Made by a program: the position numbers and the translations under genes
Shown here: positions 16,988-26,035 of the stretch, piece by piece
Numbering within the stretch: position 1 is the first letter of the stretch
Layout: every line of letters begins with the position of its first letter
Notes under the pieces: model-generated
Database searches by the model: none
The model's input: only the letters and a program-made list of their open reading frames with translations
Told to the model about the DNA's origin: nothing
From: JAKITW01 sp041598875
GTDB lineage: Bacteria; Desulfobacterota; Desulfobulbia; Desulfobulbales; BM004
Assembly (NCBI GenBank): GCA_041598875.1
Contig: JBFHXP010000002.1
Coordinates: forward strand, 13,819-77,818
Length of the DNA: 64,000 nucleotides
Direction: 5' to 3'

Positions 16988-18517
16988 ATGCACGATTTTC
17001 TGATCTTGAACAGTTTGGGGTTCCCCATTCTCAGTGTGCTGATTTTTCTTCCGCTTGCCGGGAGCCTGCTCCTTCTCGTCCTTCCCAACGACGAAATCGC
17101 CAAATACTGGACCCTGGCGGTTACACTGGTCACCGCAGGGATCTCGATGATCCTCTATCGTGATTTTGACCTGAGCACGCCTCTCTACCAGTTCGGTGAG
17201 AGCCACCCCTGGATTCCAACCCTGAATATAAACTATCTCCTGGGGGTGGACGGGATCAGCCTGCTCCTCATTCTGATGACCACCCTGCTCATGCCCCTGT
17301 GCGTGCTCGGCTCATGGAAGTATATCACAACCAGGGTCCGGCCATTCATGTTCTGCCTGCTGATCATGGAGACCTCCATGCTCGGCGTTTTCATGGCCCT
17401 TGACTTTGTCCTCTTCTATATCCTCTGGGAGGCAATGCTGATCCCCATGTATCTGCTGATCGCAATATGGGGCGGACCGCGCAAGATCTATGCGTCAATC
17501 AAGTTCTTCCTCTATACCCTGGCCGGTTCGGTGATGCTGCTTGTTGCAATCATCGCCCTGTATCTCAAGACCGGCTCCTTCATCATCCCGGAGATGATGG
17601 GGCAATCCTATACATTTACCTTTCAGATCTGGGTATTTCTCGCCTTTTTTCTTGCCTTTGCCATCAAGGTGCCGATGTTTCCATTTCATACATGGCTTCC
17701 GGCTGCCCATGTCGAGGCGCCCACCGCCGGCTCTGTTATCCTGGCCAGCGTACTCCTGAAAATGGGAACCTACGGCATGCTCAGGTTCTGCCTGCCAATC
17801 ACGCCCGAGGCGACGTTTGCCGCCATGCCCTATGTGCTCTGGCTCTCCATCGCCGGTATCATCTACGGAGGGTTCACCGCGCTGTCGCAACAGGATATGA
17901 AGAAGCTGATTGCCTACTCCAGTGTCGGCCATATGGGCTTTGTGACCCTTGGCATCTTTGTCCTGAACACCCAGGGCATTGAGGGTGCCATCCTCCAGAT
18001 GATAAACCACGGCATAACCACCGGGGCGCTCTTCCTCTGTGTCGGCATGATCTACGAACGAACACACACCAGGGATCTGGCACTGTCCGCAGGAGTAGGC
18101 CAGTACATGCCTGTGTATGTCACATTTCTCGGGTTCTTCTCCCTTTCCTCCCTGGCCTTTCCCGGGACCAACAGTTTTGTCGGCGAATTCCTCATCCTGG
18201 CCGGGACCTTTGAACATGAAATAATCATCGCTGCCTGTGCCATACCCGGCGCCATACTGGCTGCGGCATATATGTTCCGGATGCTGCAAAGGGTCGTCTG
18301 GGGGGGGACCAACAACCCGGACCAGAGCTATCTCACCGATCTGAGCGTACGGGAAATACTTACCCTTGCCCCCCTGCTGATCTTTGTCCTGTGGATCGGG
18401 CTCGCTCCTGCGCCATTCATGGAAATCATGCACACCAGTGTCAGCCACCTGCTGTCACAGGTGCATGTGGCTGAAGTCCCGCAAAAAGCATCGCTGATGG
18501 CGCTATTGATTCCATGA
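16988..18517 (+). CDS. nuoM: Complex I subunit M
   Basis: 509 residues. Canonical pump residues are all present: Glu in ILWEAMLIPMYLLI, Lys in AFAIKVPMFPFHTWLPAAH, Lys in SVLLKMGTYGMLRF, and the TM12 Glu in NSFVGEFLILAG. YERTHTRDL is a typical NuoM segment. AAGGATAAAGGG precedes the ATG. It follows the second MrpD-type gene by 24 bases. Confidence 0.96.
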   Translation: MHDFLILNSLGFPILSVLIFLPLAGSLLLLVLPNDEIAKYWTLAVTLVTAGISMILYRDFDLSTPLYQFGESHPWIPTLNINYLLGVDGISLLLILMTTLLMPLCVLGSWKYITTRVRPFMFCLLIMETSMLGVFMALDFVLFYILWEAMLIPMYLLIAIWGGPRKIYASIKFFLYTLAGSVMLLVAIIALYLKTGSFIIPEMMGQSYTFTFQIWVFLAFFLAFAIKVPMFPFHTWLPAAHVEAPTAGSVILASVLLKMGTYGMLRFCLPITPEATFAAMPYVLWLSIAGIIYGGFTALSQQDMKKLIAYSSVGHMGFVTLGIFVLNTQGIEGAILQMINHGITTGALFLCVGMIYERTHTRDLALSAGVGQYMPVYVTFLGFFSLSSLAFPGTNSFVGEFLILAGTFEHEIIIAACAIPGAILAAAYMFRMLQRVVWGGTNNPDQSYLTDLSVREILTLAPLLIFVLWIGLAPAPFMEIMHTSVSHLLSQVHVAEVPQKASLMALLIP

Positions 18518-18579
18518 TACTCTTCTGCTGTCTAAGAGTGAAACAACAACACACTGGAAGGATAAACTAAGGAAAAACA

Positions 18580-20004
18580 ATGAAAACGGCACTGTTCCTC
18601 CCCGAATTATTCCTCCTTTTGAGCGCACTTGTGCTCTTTGTCCTTTCCCTGGGAAAAACCGCGCCCCGGACAGCGCGCTCTATCACCACCAGCCTGGCGG
18701 TGATCAATGCTCTCCTCTGTTTTCTTTCCCTGGGAAATCAGGGAGAACTCTTTTTTGCAGCATACCGGATCGATCAGTTCTCTCAACTTTTCAAACTCTT
18801 GATCATGTCCGCGTTCGCCTTTCTGCTTCTCTTTACCACAGAACTCAAGGGAATCCGGGAAGATGTAAAGACAGAGTATTATCTCTTCATGCAGTTAAGC
18901 GTCCTCGGCCTGGTCATGCTGGTCAGTTCTGTTGAGCTGCTTTCCATTGTTGTTGCCCTCGAACTCTCCTCCTTTGCCCTCTATGTGCTGGTCCCGATGC
19001 GGACGGAACGGGCAGGGCTGCACATCCAGATGGAAGCGGGGATAAAATACATTCTGTTCGGCGTGGTCGCCACAGGGATCATGCTTTTTGGCATGAGCTA
19101 TCTTTTCGGACTCACCGGGACGACCTACCTCCACGAACTTATCCCCTCAATCGCGGCAATCGGAGCAACCCCGGCAGTGATTGTCGGCGTGCTGATGGTC
19201 ATGGGTGGCTTCTTTTTCAAACTCGGAATCTTTCCCTTTCACTTCTGGCTCCCCGACGTGTACCAGGGCGCATCCAATGAAACCACCACCTTCATCGCCT
19301 CGGTGCCAAAACTTGGAGCGGTGGCACTCCTTATCCGGGTGGCGATGCTGGCCCCGGCTGACAACGGGCTGAGCACCTTGCTGGCAATACTTGCGATATG
19401 TTCGATGTTTTACGGTAACCTCTCCGCCCTGGTCCAGAAAGACATCAAGCGGATGCTCGGATTCTCCGGTATCGCCCACGCCGGTTTTGTTCTGCTCGGT
19501 ATCCTGACTCTCCAGGAAACAGGGTATGCCTTTGCCATGTACTACATCACCGGGTATGTGATAATGAACCTGGCCTGTTTCATGGTGATATGCACCGTCT
19601 CTTCTGATGGGGAAAACGTTGAGATCAATGACCTGACCGGGCTCTACAAAAGATCACCGCTTCTTGCAATTACCCTGACCGTGAGCATGTTCGCCCTGGC
19701 CGGGATCCCGCCTTTTGTCGGCTTCATGGGCAAATTCATGCTCCTGACCAATGCCCTGGAAAACGGCTACCTCCCGTTTGTCATTATGGCGGCGCTCAAC
19801 ACCGCCATCGCCATCTATTACTACCTGTCGGTCGTGCGGATCGCCTACTGCACCCCGGCTGATGACGACACCCGATCCGGGCTCGATGTTTCCCTCTCAA
19901 CCAGCATGGCGGGCATAGCCCTGATGGTCCTGATCGTCATGCTCGGGGTGATCCCGGAGCAGATAGTTGATATCGCCCGAACCGCGGTACAGAGCATCAT
20001 GTAG
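18580..20004 (+). CDS. nuoN: Complex I subunit N
   Basis: 474 residues, about 14 helices. Glu in VALELSSFALYVLV, Lys in GFFFKLGIFPFHFWLPDVYQ, and ASVPKLGAVALL match NuoN pump residues. It closes the cluster nuoABCDHIJK-MrpD-orf85-MrpD-nuoM-nuoN. TAAGGAAAAAC precedes the ATG after a 62-base gap. Confidence 0.96.
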   Translation: MKTALFLPELFLLLSALVLFVLSLGKTAPRTARSITTSLAVINALLCFLSLGNQGELFFAAYRIDQFSQLFKLLIMSAFAFLLLFTTELKGIREDVKTEYYLFMQLSVLGLVMLVSSVELLSIVVALELSSFALYVLVPMRTERAGLHIQMEAGIKYILFGVVATGIMLFGMSYLFGLTGTTYLHELIPSIAAIGATPAVIVGVLMVMGGFFFKLGIFPFHFWLPDVYQGASNETTTFIASVPKLGAVALLIRVAMLAPADNGLSTLLAILAICSMFYGNLSALVQKDIKRMLGFSGIAHAGFVLLGILTLQETGYAFAMYYITGYVIMNLACFMVICTVSSDGENVEINDLTGLYKRSPLLAITLTVSMFALAGIPPFVGFMGKFMLLTNALENGYLPFVIMAALNTAIAIYYYLSVVRIAYCTPADDDTRSGLDVSLSTSMAGIALMVLIVMLGVIPEQIVDIARTAVQSIM

Positions 20005-20463
20005 ATTCCCGGCATCCGGTTTCACTATTCTCCCGCCGGTAACAGCCTTTTTTTCCTAATCGCGGAAAAAAGCCATGTCCTGTGCCCGTGCGAAGGGGTA
20101 GACGAACGCCTGGTGTCGCCACAGCGAGTACCTATAATGTCAAAAATTCCTCCTCCACCAATTTAATGGACCTCTGCCCATCCCGGAAAAAATTTCCCGG
20201 GATGATGCCTGATAATATCACCGACCGTGGTTCCACGGTTTTCTTTGCTACACCCCCACCACCCCCTGCCGAACCGCAAAAAAACGAACACAACAATGGA
20301 GCTAATACATCAAATTGTAACGACAATTCAGTACTACTGACAGATTCCAGCTACCATTTTCCTATCATTCTTCTAGCATTGATTTTTCCTTCCTCCCATA
20401 GAACACTATCCGGTAAAAGGCCTTGAAGCCGCACACCTGAAAATTCCACAAAAGGAGGAAACC
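20005..20463. other. Intergenic region nuoN to cytochrome c gene
   Basis: No gene with convincing codon structure. It has a T-rich stretch (about 20048-20056), which could follow a weak terminator, and a hairpin CATCCCGG (20179-20186) with CCGGGATG (20197-20204). No promoter was clear. Confidence 0.5.
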
Positions 20464-20787
20464 ATGAAAACAGCCCAAACAATTATCACGCTCTGCGCCG
20501 GAATTTCTCTTCTGTTCACCGGTGTTGCCATGGCGAAAAAATCATCAGCGGAATTGGGCGAGACATTGTTCAATGACCATACCCTTGCCGGTTCCACCAA
20601 CGACTCATCGTGCAACTCATGTCACGAAAAAGGGAAAGGACTGGAAAAGGCGGCGGAAAATCCCGAACTGGTCAAGGCGATCAATCGGTGTATTACCGAC
20701 CCGCTGGGTGGAGAAAAAATTGACGGCCGCTCCGCCCAGATGCGTTCACTTAAGATGTATGTCCTCTCGCTGCACCCTGAATCATAG
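20464..20787 (+). CDS. Small periplasmic monohaem cytochrome c
   Basis: 107 residues. A Sec signal peptide (MKTAQTIITLCAGISLLFTGVAMA) ends near residue 24. A single CNSCH haem site lies at about residues 50-54, and a late Met in RSLKMYVLSL could be the sixth ligand. AAAGGAGG precedes the ATG. The fold resembles short class I cytochromes c. It stands alone between the complex I and transhydrogenase operons and has its own downstream hairpin. The electron partner is unknown. Confidence 0.88.
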   Translation: MKTAQTIITLCAGISLLFTGVAMAKKSSAELGETLFNDHTLAGSTNDSSCNSCHEKGKGLEKAAENPELVKAINRCITDPLGGEKIDGRSAQMRSLKMYVLSLHPES

Positions 20788-20793
20788 CCGTAC

Positions 20794-20829
20794 GACTGGA
20801 AGCAGGGCGGCTCTTCTCTGCTTCCAGTC
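20794..20829 (+). terminator. Hairpin downstream of cytochrome c gene
   Basis: Stem GACTGGAAGCAG (20794-20805) with CTGCTTCCAGTC (20818-20829), 12 bp, loop 12 bases. A run of eight T follows about 16 bases later, so it is probably a terminator. Confidence 0.65.
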
Positions 20830-21247
20830 ATCGTACAGCATCAAAATTTTTTTTCATTCTGCGCCCCGTGCATGCACCCCGGCTGCACCGGAACCAAGAC
20901 CTTCCGGAAAATCATACTCGTAACGGATAATTGCAGATTTATGGGATGCAATTATGCCTCGAATATGGTACATCCCTCTCCTCATGATTATTTCTTAGTG
21001 GTTGATAACTCATTCCTTCCGTGGTACAACAAGGCAATTTTTTCGGCTCATTGTCGAAACTATCTGTAATAAGGATCCGAATATGGCCTTGTTCTTGGTG
21101 AAGTTTTGCGGGTGGACGAACGGTTGAGCAAGGAAGGGCCACCACCAAGAAAATTTACAATGTCCATACCCCAGTCCTGATCCTGATCTTAAAGCACAAC
21201 ACGGCCCAACAACTTATTTTTACTGAATTTATGAAGGAGTCGCAGTC
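20830..21247. other. Intergenic region before pntAA
   Basis: About 420 bases without a credible gene, AT-richer than its surroundings. The transhydrogenase promoter should lie here, but no strong -35/-10 pair was recognised. Confidence 0.45.
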
Positions 21248-22384
21248 ATGAAAATTGCTGCAATGAAGGAAACCCACCCGGGAGAGAATCGAGTTGCACT
21301 CATTCCGGCATCAGTTGAGAAACTGGTCTCCATGGGCGCTGAGGTTGAAATCGAAGCCGGCCTGGGCGAGACCTGCAGGTACAGCGATGCGGACTATGAA
21401 AAGGCCGGCGCCACTGTTAATGGCGACCGTGCAGTTCTGCTCGCTTCCGCTGACATTGTTCTGAGGCTGCGCAAACCACCCGCTGATGAGATCAAACTCA
21501 TGAAGAAAGGGTGCCTCCATGTCAGCTATCTGGACCCGTTTAATGAAAAAGAACTGGTGGCCATGCTTCGGGAGTCCGGTATTTCAGCCGTAAGCCTTGA
21601 AATGCTCCCCCGGACAACCATTGCCCAGAAAATGGATGTTCTCAGTTCCCAGGCCAACCTGGGCGGCTATGTGGCCGTGCTGCTTGCCGCTGAGAAACTG
21701 GACAAGATCCTGCCGATGATGACCACGCCTGCGGGCACCATAAAACCGTCCCGGGTATTCATCATCGGTGTCGGAGTTGCCGGGCTCCAGGCCATTGCCA
21801 CTGCCCGCCGCCTTGGAGCGCGGGTCGAGGCCTTTGATACCCGGCCGGTGGTTGAAGAACAGGTCAAATCACTGGGTGCGAAATTCGTCAAAATCGACCT
21901 TGGTGAAACCGGTCAGACCAAGGATGGCTATGCCAACGCCCTCACCCCGGAGCAGATCAAAAAACAGAAAGAGGGCATGGCCAAGGCCTGCGTCCAGGCG
22001 GATATCGTCATAACAACGGCCCAGCTCTTTGGTCGTCCGGCTCCGCGGATTGTTGATCGTGCCATGATCGCGCGGATGCAACCCGGCAGCGTCATTGTTG
22101 ACATGGCAGTGGAAACCGGAGGCAATGTAGAGGGTTCCGAGGTTGATAAAATCACCGAGGTCGAAGGGGTTTACATCATCGGCCTGGGCAATTTGCCCGG
22201 TCGGGTTGCCGCGACTGCAAGCCAGATGTACTCTTCAAACCTTGCAAATTTTATCGGCCACTTCTGGGACAAGGAGGGTAAAACCTTTAATCTCAATCTT
22301 GCAGATGACATTATGAAAGGATCGCTGATCACCCATAACGGTGAGATATTCAGTGAAACCTACAAAAGCATCATGAAAATATGA
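21248..22384 (+). CDS. pntAA: NAD(P) transhydrogenase subunit alpha, part 1
   Basis: 378 residues, the NAD(H)-binding domain I without membrane helices. It shares the fold of alanine dehydrogenase: N-terminal KETHPGENRVALIP, then the dinucleotide motif GVGVAGLQAIATARRLGA with the following EAFDTR. The late block MQPGSVIVDMAVETGGN is diagnostic. It binds NAD(H) at the cytoplasmic face and passes hydride to domain III in PntB. AAGGAG precedes the ATG. It is split from the membrane part (pntAB), as in many bacteria. Confidence 0.94.
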   Translation: MKIAAMKETHPGENRVALIPASVEKLVSMGAEVEIEAGLGETCRYSDADYEKAGATVNGDRAVLLASADIVLRLRKPPADEIKLMKKGCLHVSYLDPFNEKELVAMLRESGISAVSLEMLPRTTIAQKMDVLSSQANLGGYVAVLLAAEKLDKILPMMTTPAGTIKPSRVFIIGVGVAGLQAIATARRLGARVEAFDTRPVVEEQVKSLGAKFVKIDLGETGQTKDGYANALTPEQIKKQKEGMAKACVQADIVITTAQLFGRPAPRIVDRAMIARMQPGSVIVDMAVETGGNVEGSEVDKITEVEGVYIIGLGNLPGRVAATASQMYSSNLANFIGHFWDKEGKTFNLNLADDIMKGSLITHNGEIFSETYKSIMKI

Positions 22385-22394
22385 GGGTACATCC

Positions 22395-22688
22395 ATGGAA
22401 GCCGTTTTTCTGACTTTTGTGTTCGCACTGGCAATTTTTCTCGGGTTTGAGCTCATCTCAAAGGTGCCCTCGACCCTGCACACGCCGCTCATGTCTGGCT
22501 CCAACGCCATTTCCGGCATAACACTCATCGGCGCCATTGCAACGATGATGGCCGATTACGGGACACTCTCCTCCATATTCGGCACGCTTGCCGTGGCCTT
22601 TGCCACCATAAACGTGGTGGGCGGCTACGCGGTGACAGACAGAATGCTTGAGATGTTCAAGAAAAAGGATGCAGGGAGCGCCAAGTAA
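22395..22688 (+). CDS. pntAB: NAD(P) transhydrogenase subunit alpha, part 2 (membrane)
   Basis: 97 residues with three membrane helices. It has GFELISKVPSTLHTPLMSGSNAISGI, the conserved loop of domain II, then AVAFATINVVGGYAVTDRMLEMFKKK. It forms part of the proton channel. The pntB ATG overlaps its stop (TAATG), which gives tight coupling. Confidence 0.95.
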   Translation: MEAVFLTFVFALAIFLGFELISKVPSTLHTPLMSGSNAISGITLIGAIATMMADYGTLSSIFGTLAVAFATINVVGGYAVTDRMLEMFKKKDAGSAK

Positions 22689-24073
22689 TGAATGCCACAA
22701 CAATAGTAATAAATTTTGTTTACGTCATTTCAGCGTCCTTTTTCATCTTTGGCCTGAAGATGCTGAGTTCTCCGGCAACTGCCCGGCGCGGCAACCTCAT
22801 CAGCGGGCTCGGCATGCTGCTGGCAATTGTCGCGACCTTGTTCACCAATGGCCTTGATTACAAATGGATCGCCGTGGGCATCGCCGTGGGCACAGTAATC
22901 GGAATGGTGGCCGCCTATCGGGTCCAGATGACCTCCATGCCGGAAATGGTTGCCGTTTTTAACGGTTTCGGCGGTATCGCCAGCCTGCTGCTGGCCTGGA
23001 GCGAATACCACCAGCATCTCGAGCTTTCCACCTTCATCGCGGTGGTCACCTGCCTTACCGCCTTTGTCGGTGGAGTCACATTCTCCGGCTCCATGATCGC
23101 CTTCGGCAAACTCAGTGAAACCATTTCCGGCAAGGCAATAGTTTTTGCCGGCCAGCATATTATCAATGGAGCGATTCTCCTTGCCGCTGTTGTTTCAGGG
23201 GTACTCTTCACCATCAATCCCATGGACGGCTACACCTTCTTTCTGGTGGTGATCGTTGTTTCCCTGCTCTTTGGCATCACATCGGTCATCCCCATTGGTG
23301 GGGCTGACATGCCGGTGGTAATATCCCTGTTAAACAGCTACTCCGGCCTTGCTGCCTGCGCCGCCGGCTTTGTTATCCACAACAATATTCTCATTGTCGC
23401 CGGAGCCCTGGTCGGCGCCAGCGGCATTATCCTCACCAAAATCATGTGCAAGGCCATGAACCGCTCACTGGCCAATGTCCTGTTTTCCGGGTTCGGCTCC
23501 TCCACCAGTGCTGCGAGCGCAGGCGCCGCGGATCAGGGCGAAATCCGCCCCGCAACCGCCGAGGATGTGTACTACATCCTTGAGGCAGCAGACTCCGTTG
23601 CCTTTGTCCCTGGATACGGCCTTGCCGTGGCCCAGGCCCAGCATGTCGTCCGCGAACTTGGCGAGCTGCTCGAGGCCAATGGCACCGAAGTCCGTTATGC
23701 TATTCATCCGGTGGCTGGACGCATGCCCGGCCACATGAACGTGCTTCTGGCCGAGGCCAATGTCTCCTACGATCAGCTGGTGGAAATGGATGAAATAAAT
23801 CCGACCATGGATACCGTGGACGTGGCCGTAATCATCGGTGCAAACGACGTGGTCAACCCGGCTGCGCTGGACGACCAGTCAAGCCCGATCTACGGCATGC
23901 CGATCATCGAGACCCATCGAGCCAAGACGGTTATCGTGCTCAAGCGTTCCATGGCTGCCGGGTTCGCCGGAATCCAGAACGCGCTTTTCTTCTATCCCAA
24001 CACCAGAATGTACTTCGGTGATGCCAAGGCCTCCATTCAGGCCCTGGTAGCAGAATTCAAAAGCGCAGAATAA
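22688..24073 (+). CDS. pntB: NAD(P) transhydrogenase subunit beta
   Basis: 461 residues. About eight membrane helices of domain II come first (residues 1-270), with GFGGIASLLLAW and the proton-channel region. A flexible linker rich in Ser/Ala follows, then the NADP(H)-binding domain III with PGYGLAVAQAQH, HPVAGRMPGHMNVLLAEA and VIIGANDVVNPAA. The enzyme couples hydride transfer between NAD(H) and NADP(H) to proton movement. In an anaerobe it probably supplies NADPH. A strong terminator follows. Confidence 0.97.
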   Translation: MNATTIVINFVYVISASFFIFGLKMLSSPATARRGNLISGLGMLLAIVATLFTNGLDYKWIAVGIAVGTVIGMVAAYRVQMTSMPEMVAVFNGFGGIASLLLAWSEYHQHLELSTFIAVVTCLTAFVGGVTFSGSMIAFGKLSETISGKAIVFAGQHIINGAILLAAVVSGVLFTINPMDGYTFFLVVIVVSLLFGITSVIPIGGADMPVVISLLNSYSGLAACAAGFVIHNNILIVAGALVGASGIILTKIMCKAMNRSLANVLFSGFGSSTSAASAGAADQGEIRPATAEDVYYILEAADSVAFVPGYGLAVAQAQHVVRELGELLEANGTEVRYAIHPVAGRMPGHMNVLLAEANVSYDQLVEMDEINPTMDTVDVAVIIGANDVVNPAALDDQSSPIYGMPIIETHRAKTVIVLKRSMAAGFAGIQNALFFYPNTRMYFGDAKASIQALVAEFKSAE

Positions 24074-24091
24074 CCCCCCCTTTATATCCCC

Positions 24092-24121
24092 AAAAACCGC
24101 CGGCAACTCCCGGCGGTTTTT
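24092..24121 (+). terminator. Rho-independent terminator of the pnt operon
   Basis: AAAAACCGCCGG (24092-24103), loop CAACTC, CCGGCGGTTTTT (24110-24121), followed by more T. The long A/T arms make it potentially bidirectional. Confidence 0.93.
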
Positions 24122-24307
24122 TTTTGCCTCTTCCCGTCGGGCGGTTCTCTGGATCTTGAGACCATCTTTCCTCAGCTTTTCCAGTATGATATCCCGCCTT
24201 TCCGGCCAATACAATTCTCATCAAAACAACCGGACCCCCATCTTTTCCCGATATCGGAAAAAAAATTCCTTGACTGACCAGGGAAAGTGCCGTACATTCC
24301 CCTTTAA

Positions 24308-24324
24308 TTGAAAATGAATTTCAA
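24308..24324 (+). promoter_or_regulatory. Fur-box-like operator upstream of dihaem cytochrome
   Basis: TTGAAAATGAATTTCAA, a 17-base near-palindrome that recurs almost unchanged at 25206-25222 and 25766-25782. All three copies precede genes of an iron block that contains a Fur-family gene. Repression under iron sufficiency is inferred. Confidence 0.75.
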
Positions 24325-24378
24325 TTTCACAAAAAGAGACCACAAAAACAGATGCAACCCATACTAAAAGGAACGACC

Positions 24379-25140
24379 ATGAACAAACTGCACCTGCCCT
24401 CTAAAATCCACTCGTTCGTTGCTGCCGCGATCATAACTGCGGCATCGGCATCCATACTCTACCAAACAGGAAGCGCACACGCGGAAACAGATACCGTGAC
24501 CGGCATCAAACGCGGCGCTCAACTCTATGACAACTGGACCAAATTCGTCAAAAACGCACCTGAAACAAACCACCCCCTCTACCCGGAAACCTCATCCAAG
24601 AAGGGAATTGCCACCCAACGCTGCAAGGAATGCCATGGATGGGATTATCAGGGCAGAGAAGGGCGCTACAAGTCAGGTTCCCATTACACCGGAATCAAGG
24701 GAATTCTTGACCAGAAAGACCGAAAGGAAAACGACATCGCCGCGACCCTCAACGGGGGGCTGAAGGGTCATGATTTCAGCCCCTACCTCACAGCTGCTGA
24801 TCAGGATGCGCTGGTCAGCTTCATCCGGTTCGGGATCTCCCCCTTTGTGGCGCTTTCTGAAAAAGAGTCCAGCGATACAGAGATGCGCGACCTCGGGAAA
24901 AAGGAGTATGCAACCCACTGTGCCTCCTGCCATGGAGATGATGGCCTGGCCATCGACTTTAAACCCAAAGCGGAAGGGGTGCAGGGCATCGGGTATCTGG
25001 CCAGGGAAAACCCTCAGGAATCAATCCACAAAATCCGCTGGGGGCATCCTGGTTCCTCCATGCCGTCAATGGTTGTCGATGCCGGACTCGACGAAGTGCG
25101 GATTCGCTCCCTGCTGATCTACAGCACGACTCTTGAATAG
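24379..25140 (+). CDS. Periplasmic dihaem cytochrome c under Fur-box control
   Basis: 253 residues from the ATG at 24379 (AAAAGGAACG before it; an in-frame ATG at 24352 is less likely). A signal peptide ends near TGSAHA (about residue 35). Two c-type haem sites are present: CKECH with HGWDYQG in the first domain and CASCHGDDG in the second. The first domain has a YPETSSKKGIATQRC lead-in seen in thiosulfate/short-chain cytochrome domains. The Fur-box upstream and the following fur and feo genes suggest a role linked to iron status, such as extracytoplasmic ferric reduction; that role is inference. Confidence 0.87.
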   Translation: MNKLHLPSKIHSFVAAAIITAASASILYQTGSAHAETDTVTGIKRGAQLYDNWTKFVKNAPETNHPLYPETSSKKGIATQRCKECHGWDYQGREGRYKSGSHYTGIKGILDQKDRKENDIAATLNGGLKGHDFSPYLTAADQDALVSFIRFGISPFVALSEKESSDTEMRDLGKKEYATHCASCHGDDGLAIDFKPKAEGVQGIGYLARENPQESIHKIRWGHPGSSMPSMVVDAGLDEVRIRSLLIYSTTLE

Positions 25141-25205
25141 TTTTCCACGTGAACAAAGAAACTCGGCCGGTAATCGACTTTTTACACTACCAACAACCTT
25201 TGGTG

Positions 25206-25222
25206 TTGAAAATGATTTTCAA
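25206..25222 (+). promoter_or_regulatory. Fur-box-like operator upstream of the fur gene
   Basis: TTGAAAATGATTTTCAA, the most symmetrical of the three copies. It lies inside an open frame that extends upstream of fur, which argues that the real fur start is downstream of it. Confidence 0.75.
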
Positions 25223-25292
25223 ACTCAGTATGCTGTCATCTCATGCACGGGAATGCAGTACGGCTGCAAATCGATCCGCCGGGAACACGATA

Positions 25293-25733
25293 TTGAGTCA
25301 GCTCCTCACACAGTTTGAAAACTACCTTGCCGGTCGGGGGCTCCGCCTCACCGGACAGCGCCAGCTCATTGCCGCAACTTTTTTCACGATTACCGACCAC
25401 GTCAGTACAGAGGAGCTTTACCGCTCGGTACAGGCAAAGATGCCCTCCATAGGCTACGTTACGGTCTATCGGACATTAAAACTCCTTGCCGAGGCCGGTC
25501 TTGCCTCGGAGAAAAATTTCAAGGACGGGTTTGCCCGTTTTGAAAAAGCAGGCCGGAAAAATGACCACCACGACCACCTGATATGTACTGCCTGCAACCG
25601 GATTATTGAATTCAGAAACCCTCGAATCGAGTCCTTGCAGGACGAGGTTGCCCAGGAGCACGGTTTTCTGGTTGCTGACCACAACCTTGAGATCTATGGG
25701 CTCTGTTCTCACTGCCGGAAAAGCATCAACTAA
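25293..25733 (+). CDS. fur: Fur-family iron regulator
   Basis: 146 residues from TTG at 25293; the frame is open up to ATG at 25149 (194 residues), but the extra 48 residues have no family character and cover the Fur-box. The winged-helix domain has GRGLRLTGQR and MPSIGYVTVYRTLKLL. The C-terminal part has DHHDHLICTACNRIIEF with His metal ligands, the first CxxC and a second pair in GLCSHC, the structural zinc site. The likely autoregulatory operator lies upstream. It may sense Fe(II), given the feo genes that follow; other Fur paralogues (Zur, PerR) are less likely. Confidence 0.88.
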   Translation: MSQLLTQFENYLAGRGLRLTGQRQLIAATFFTITDHVSTEELYRSVQAKMPSIGYVTVYRTLKLLAEAGLASEKNFKDGFARFEKAGRKNDHHDHLICTACNRIIEFRNPRIESLQDEVAQEHGFLVADHNLEIYGLCSHCRKSIN

Positions 25734-25765
25734 CTGACACAGGAACAATTTTTTTTACCAACTTA

Positions 25766-25782
25766 TTGAAAATGAATTTCAA
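25766..25782 (+). promoter_or_regulatory. Fur-box-like operator upstream of feoAB
   Basis: TTGAAAATGAATTTCAA, identical to the copy at 24308-24324 and 25 bases before the feoA start codon, so it probably overlaps the feo promoter. Confidence 0.78.
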
Positions 25783-25807
25783 TTTCTTTTAGCAGACGAG
25801 GTGCCCC

Positions 25808-26035
25808 ATGTGTCTTTCTGAGATTAAAAAAGGACAGAGCGTTCATATTCTCCGGATTGCTGATCAGGAAATCCGTACCCAGTTTGTCCGTTTCGGAATC
25901 AGCGAAGGAAGCAGGATTACCTGTCTGGAAAAAATTCCCTTCGGCCCCTTTATGCTCCGTCACAACCGCCAGGAGATCGCCATCGGCCGCGAGGTTGCCG
26001 ATAAAATTCAGGTTGAGCAGAGGATGGACACATGA
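25808..26035 (+). CDS. feoA: Ferrous iron transport protein A
   Basis: 75 residues, a single SH3-like FeoA domain: RFGISEGSRITCLEKIPFGPFMLRHNRQEIAIGREVADKI. It stays in the cytoplasm and modulates FeoB. CGAGGTG precedes the ATG. The feoB ATG overlaps its stop (ATGA). Confidence 0.93.
   Translation: MCLSEIKKGQSVHILRIADQEIRTQFVRFGISEGSRITCLEKIPFGPFMLRHNRQEIAIGREVADKIQVEQRMDT

Noticed and set aside
17495..18448. 317-codon minus-strand frame opposite nuoM
   Set aside because: Shadow of a high-GC membrane protein gene; its product is rich in Gly, Asp and His in the pattern expected from antisense reading.
20082..20426. 114-codon plus-strand frame after nuoN
   Set aside because: Composition is low-complexity (Pro, Ser, Asn) without domain or ribosome site; treated as noncoding.
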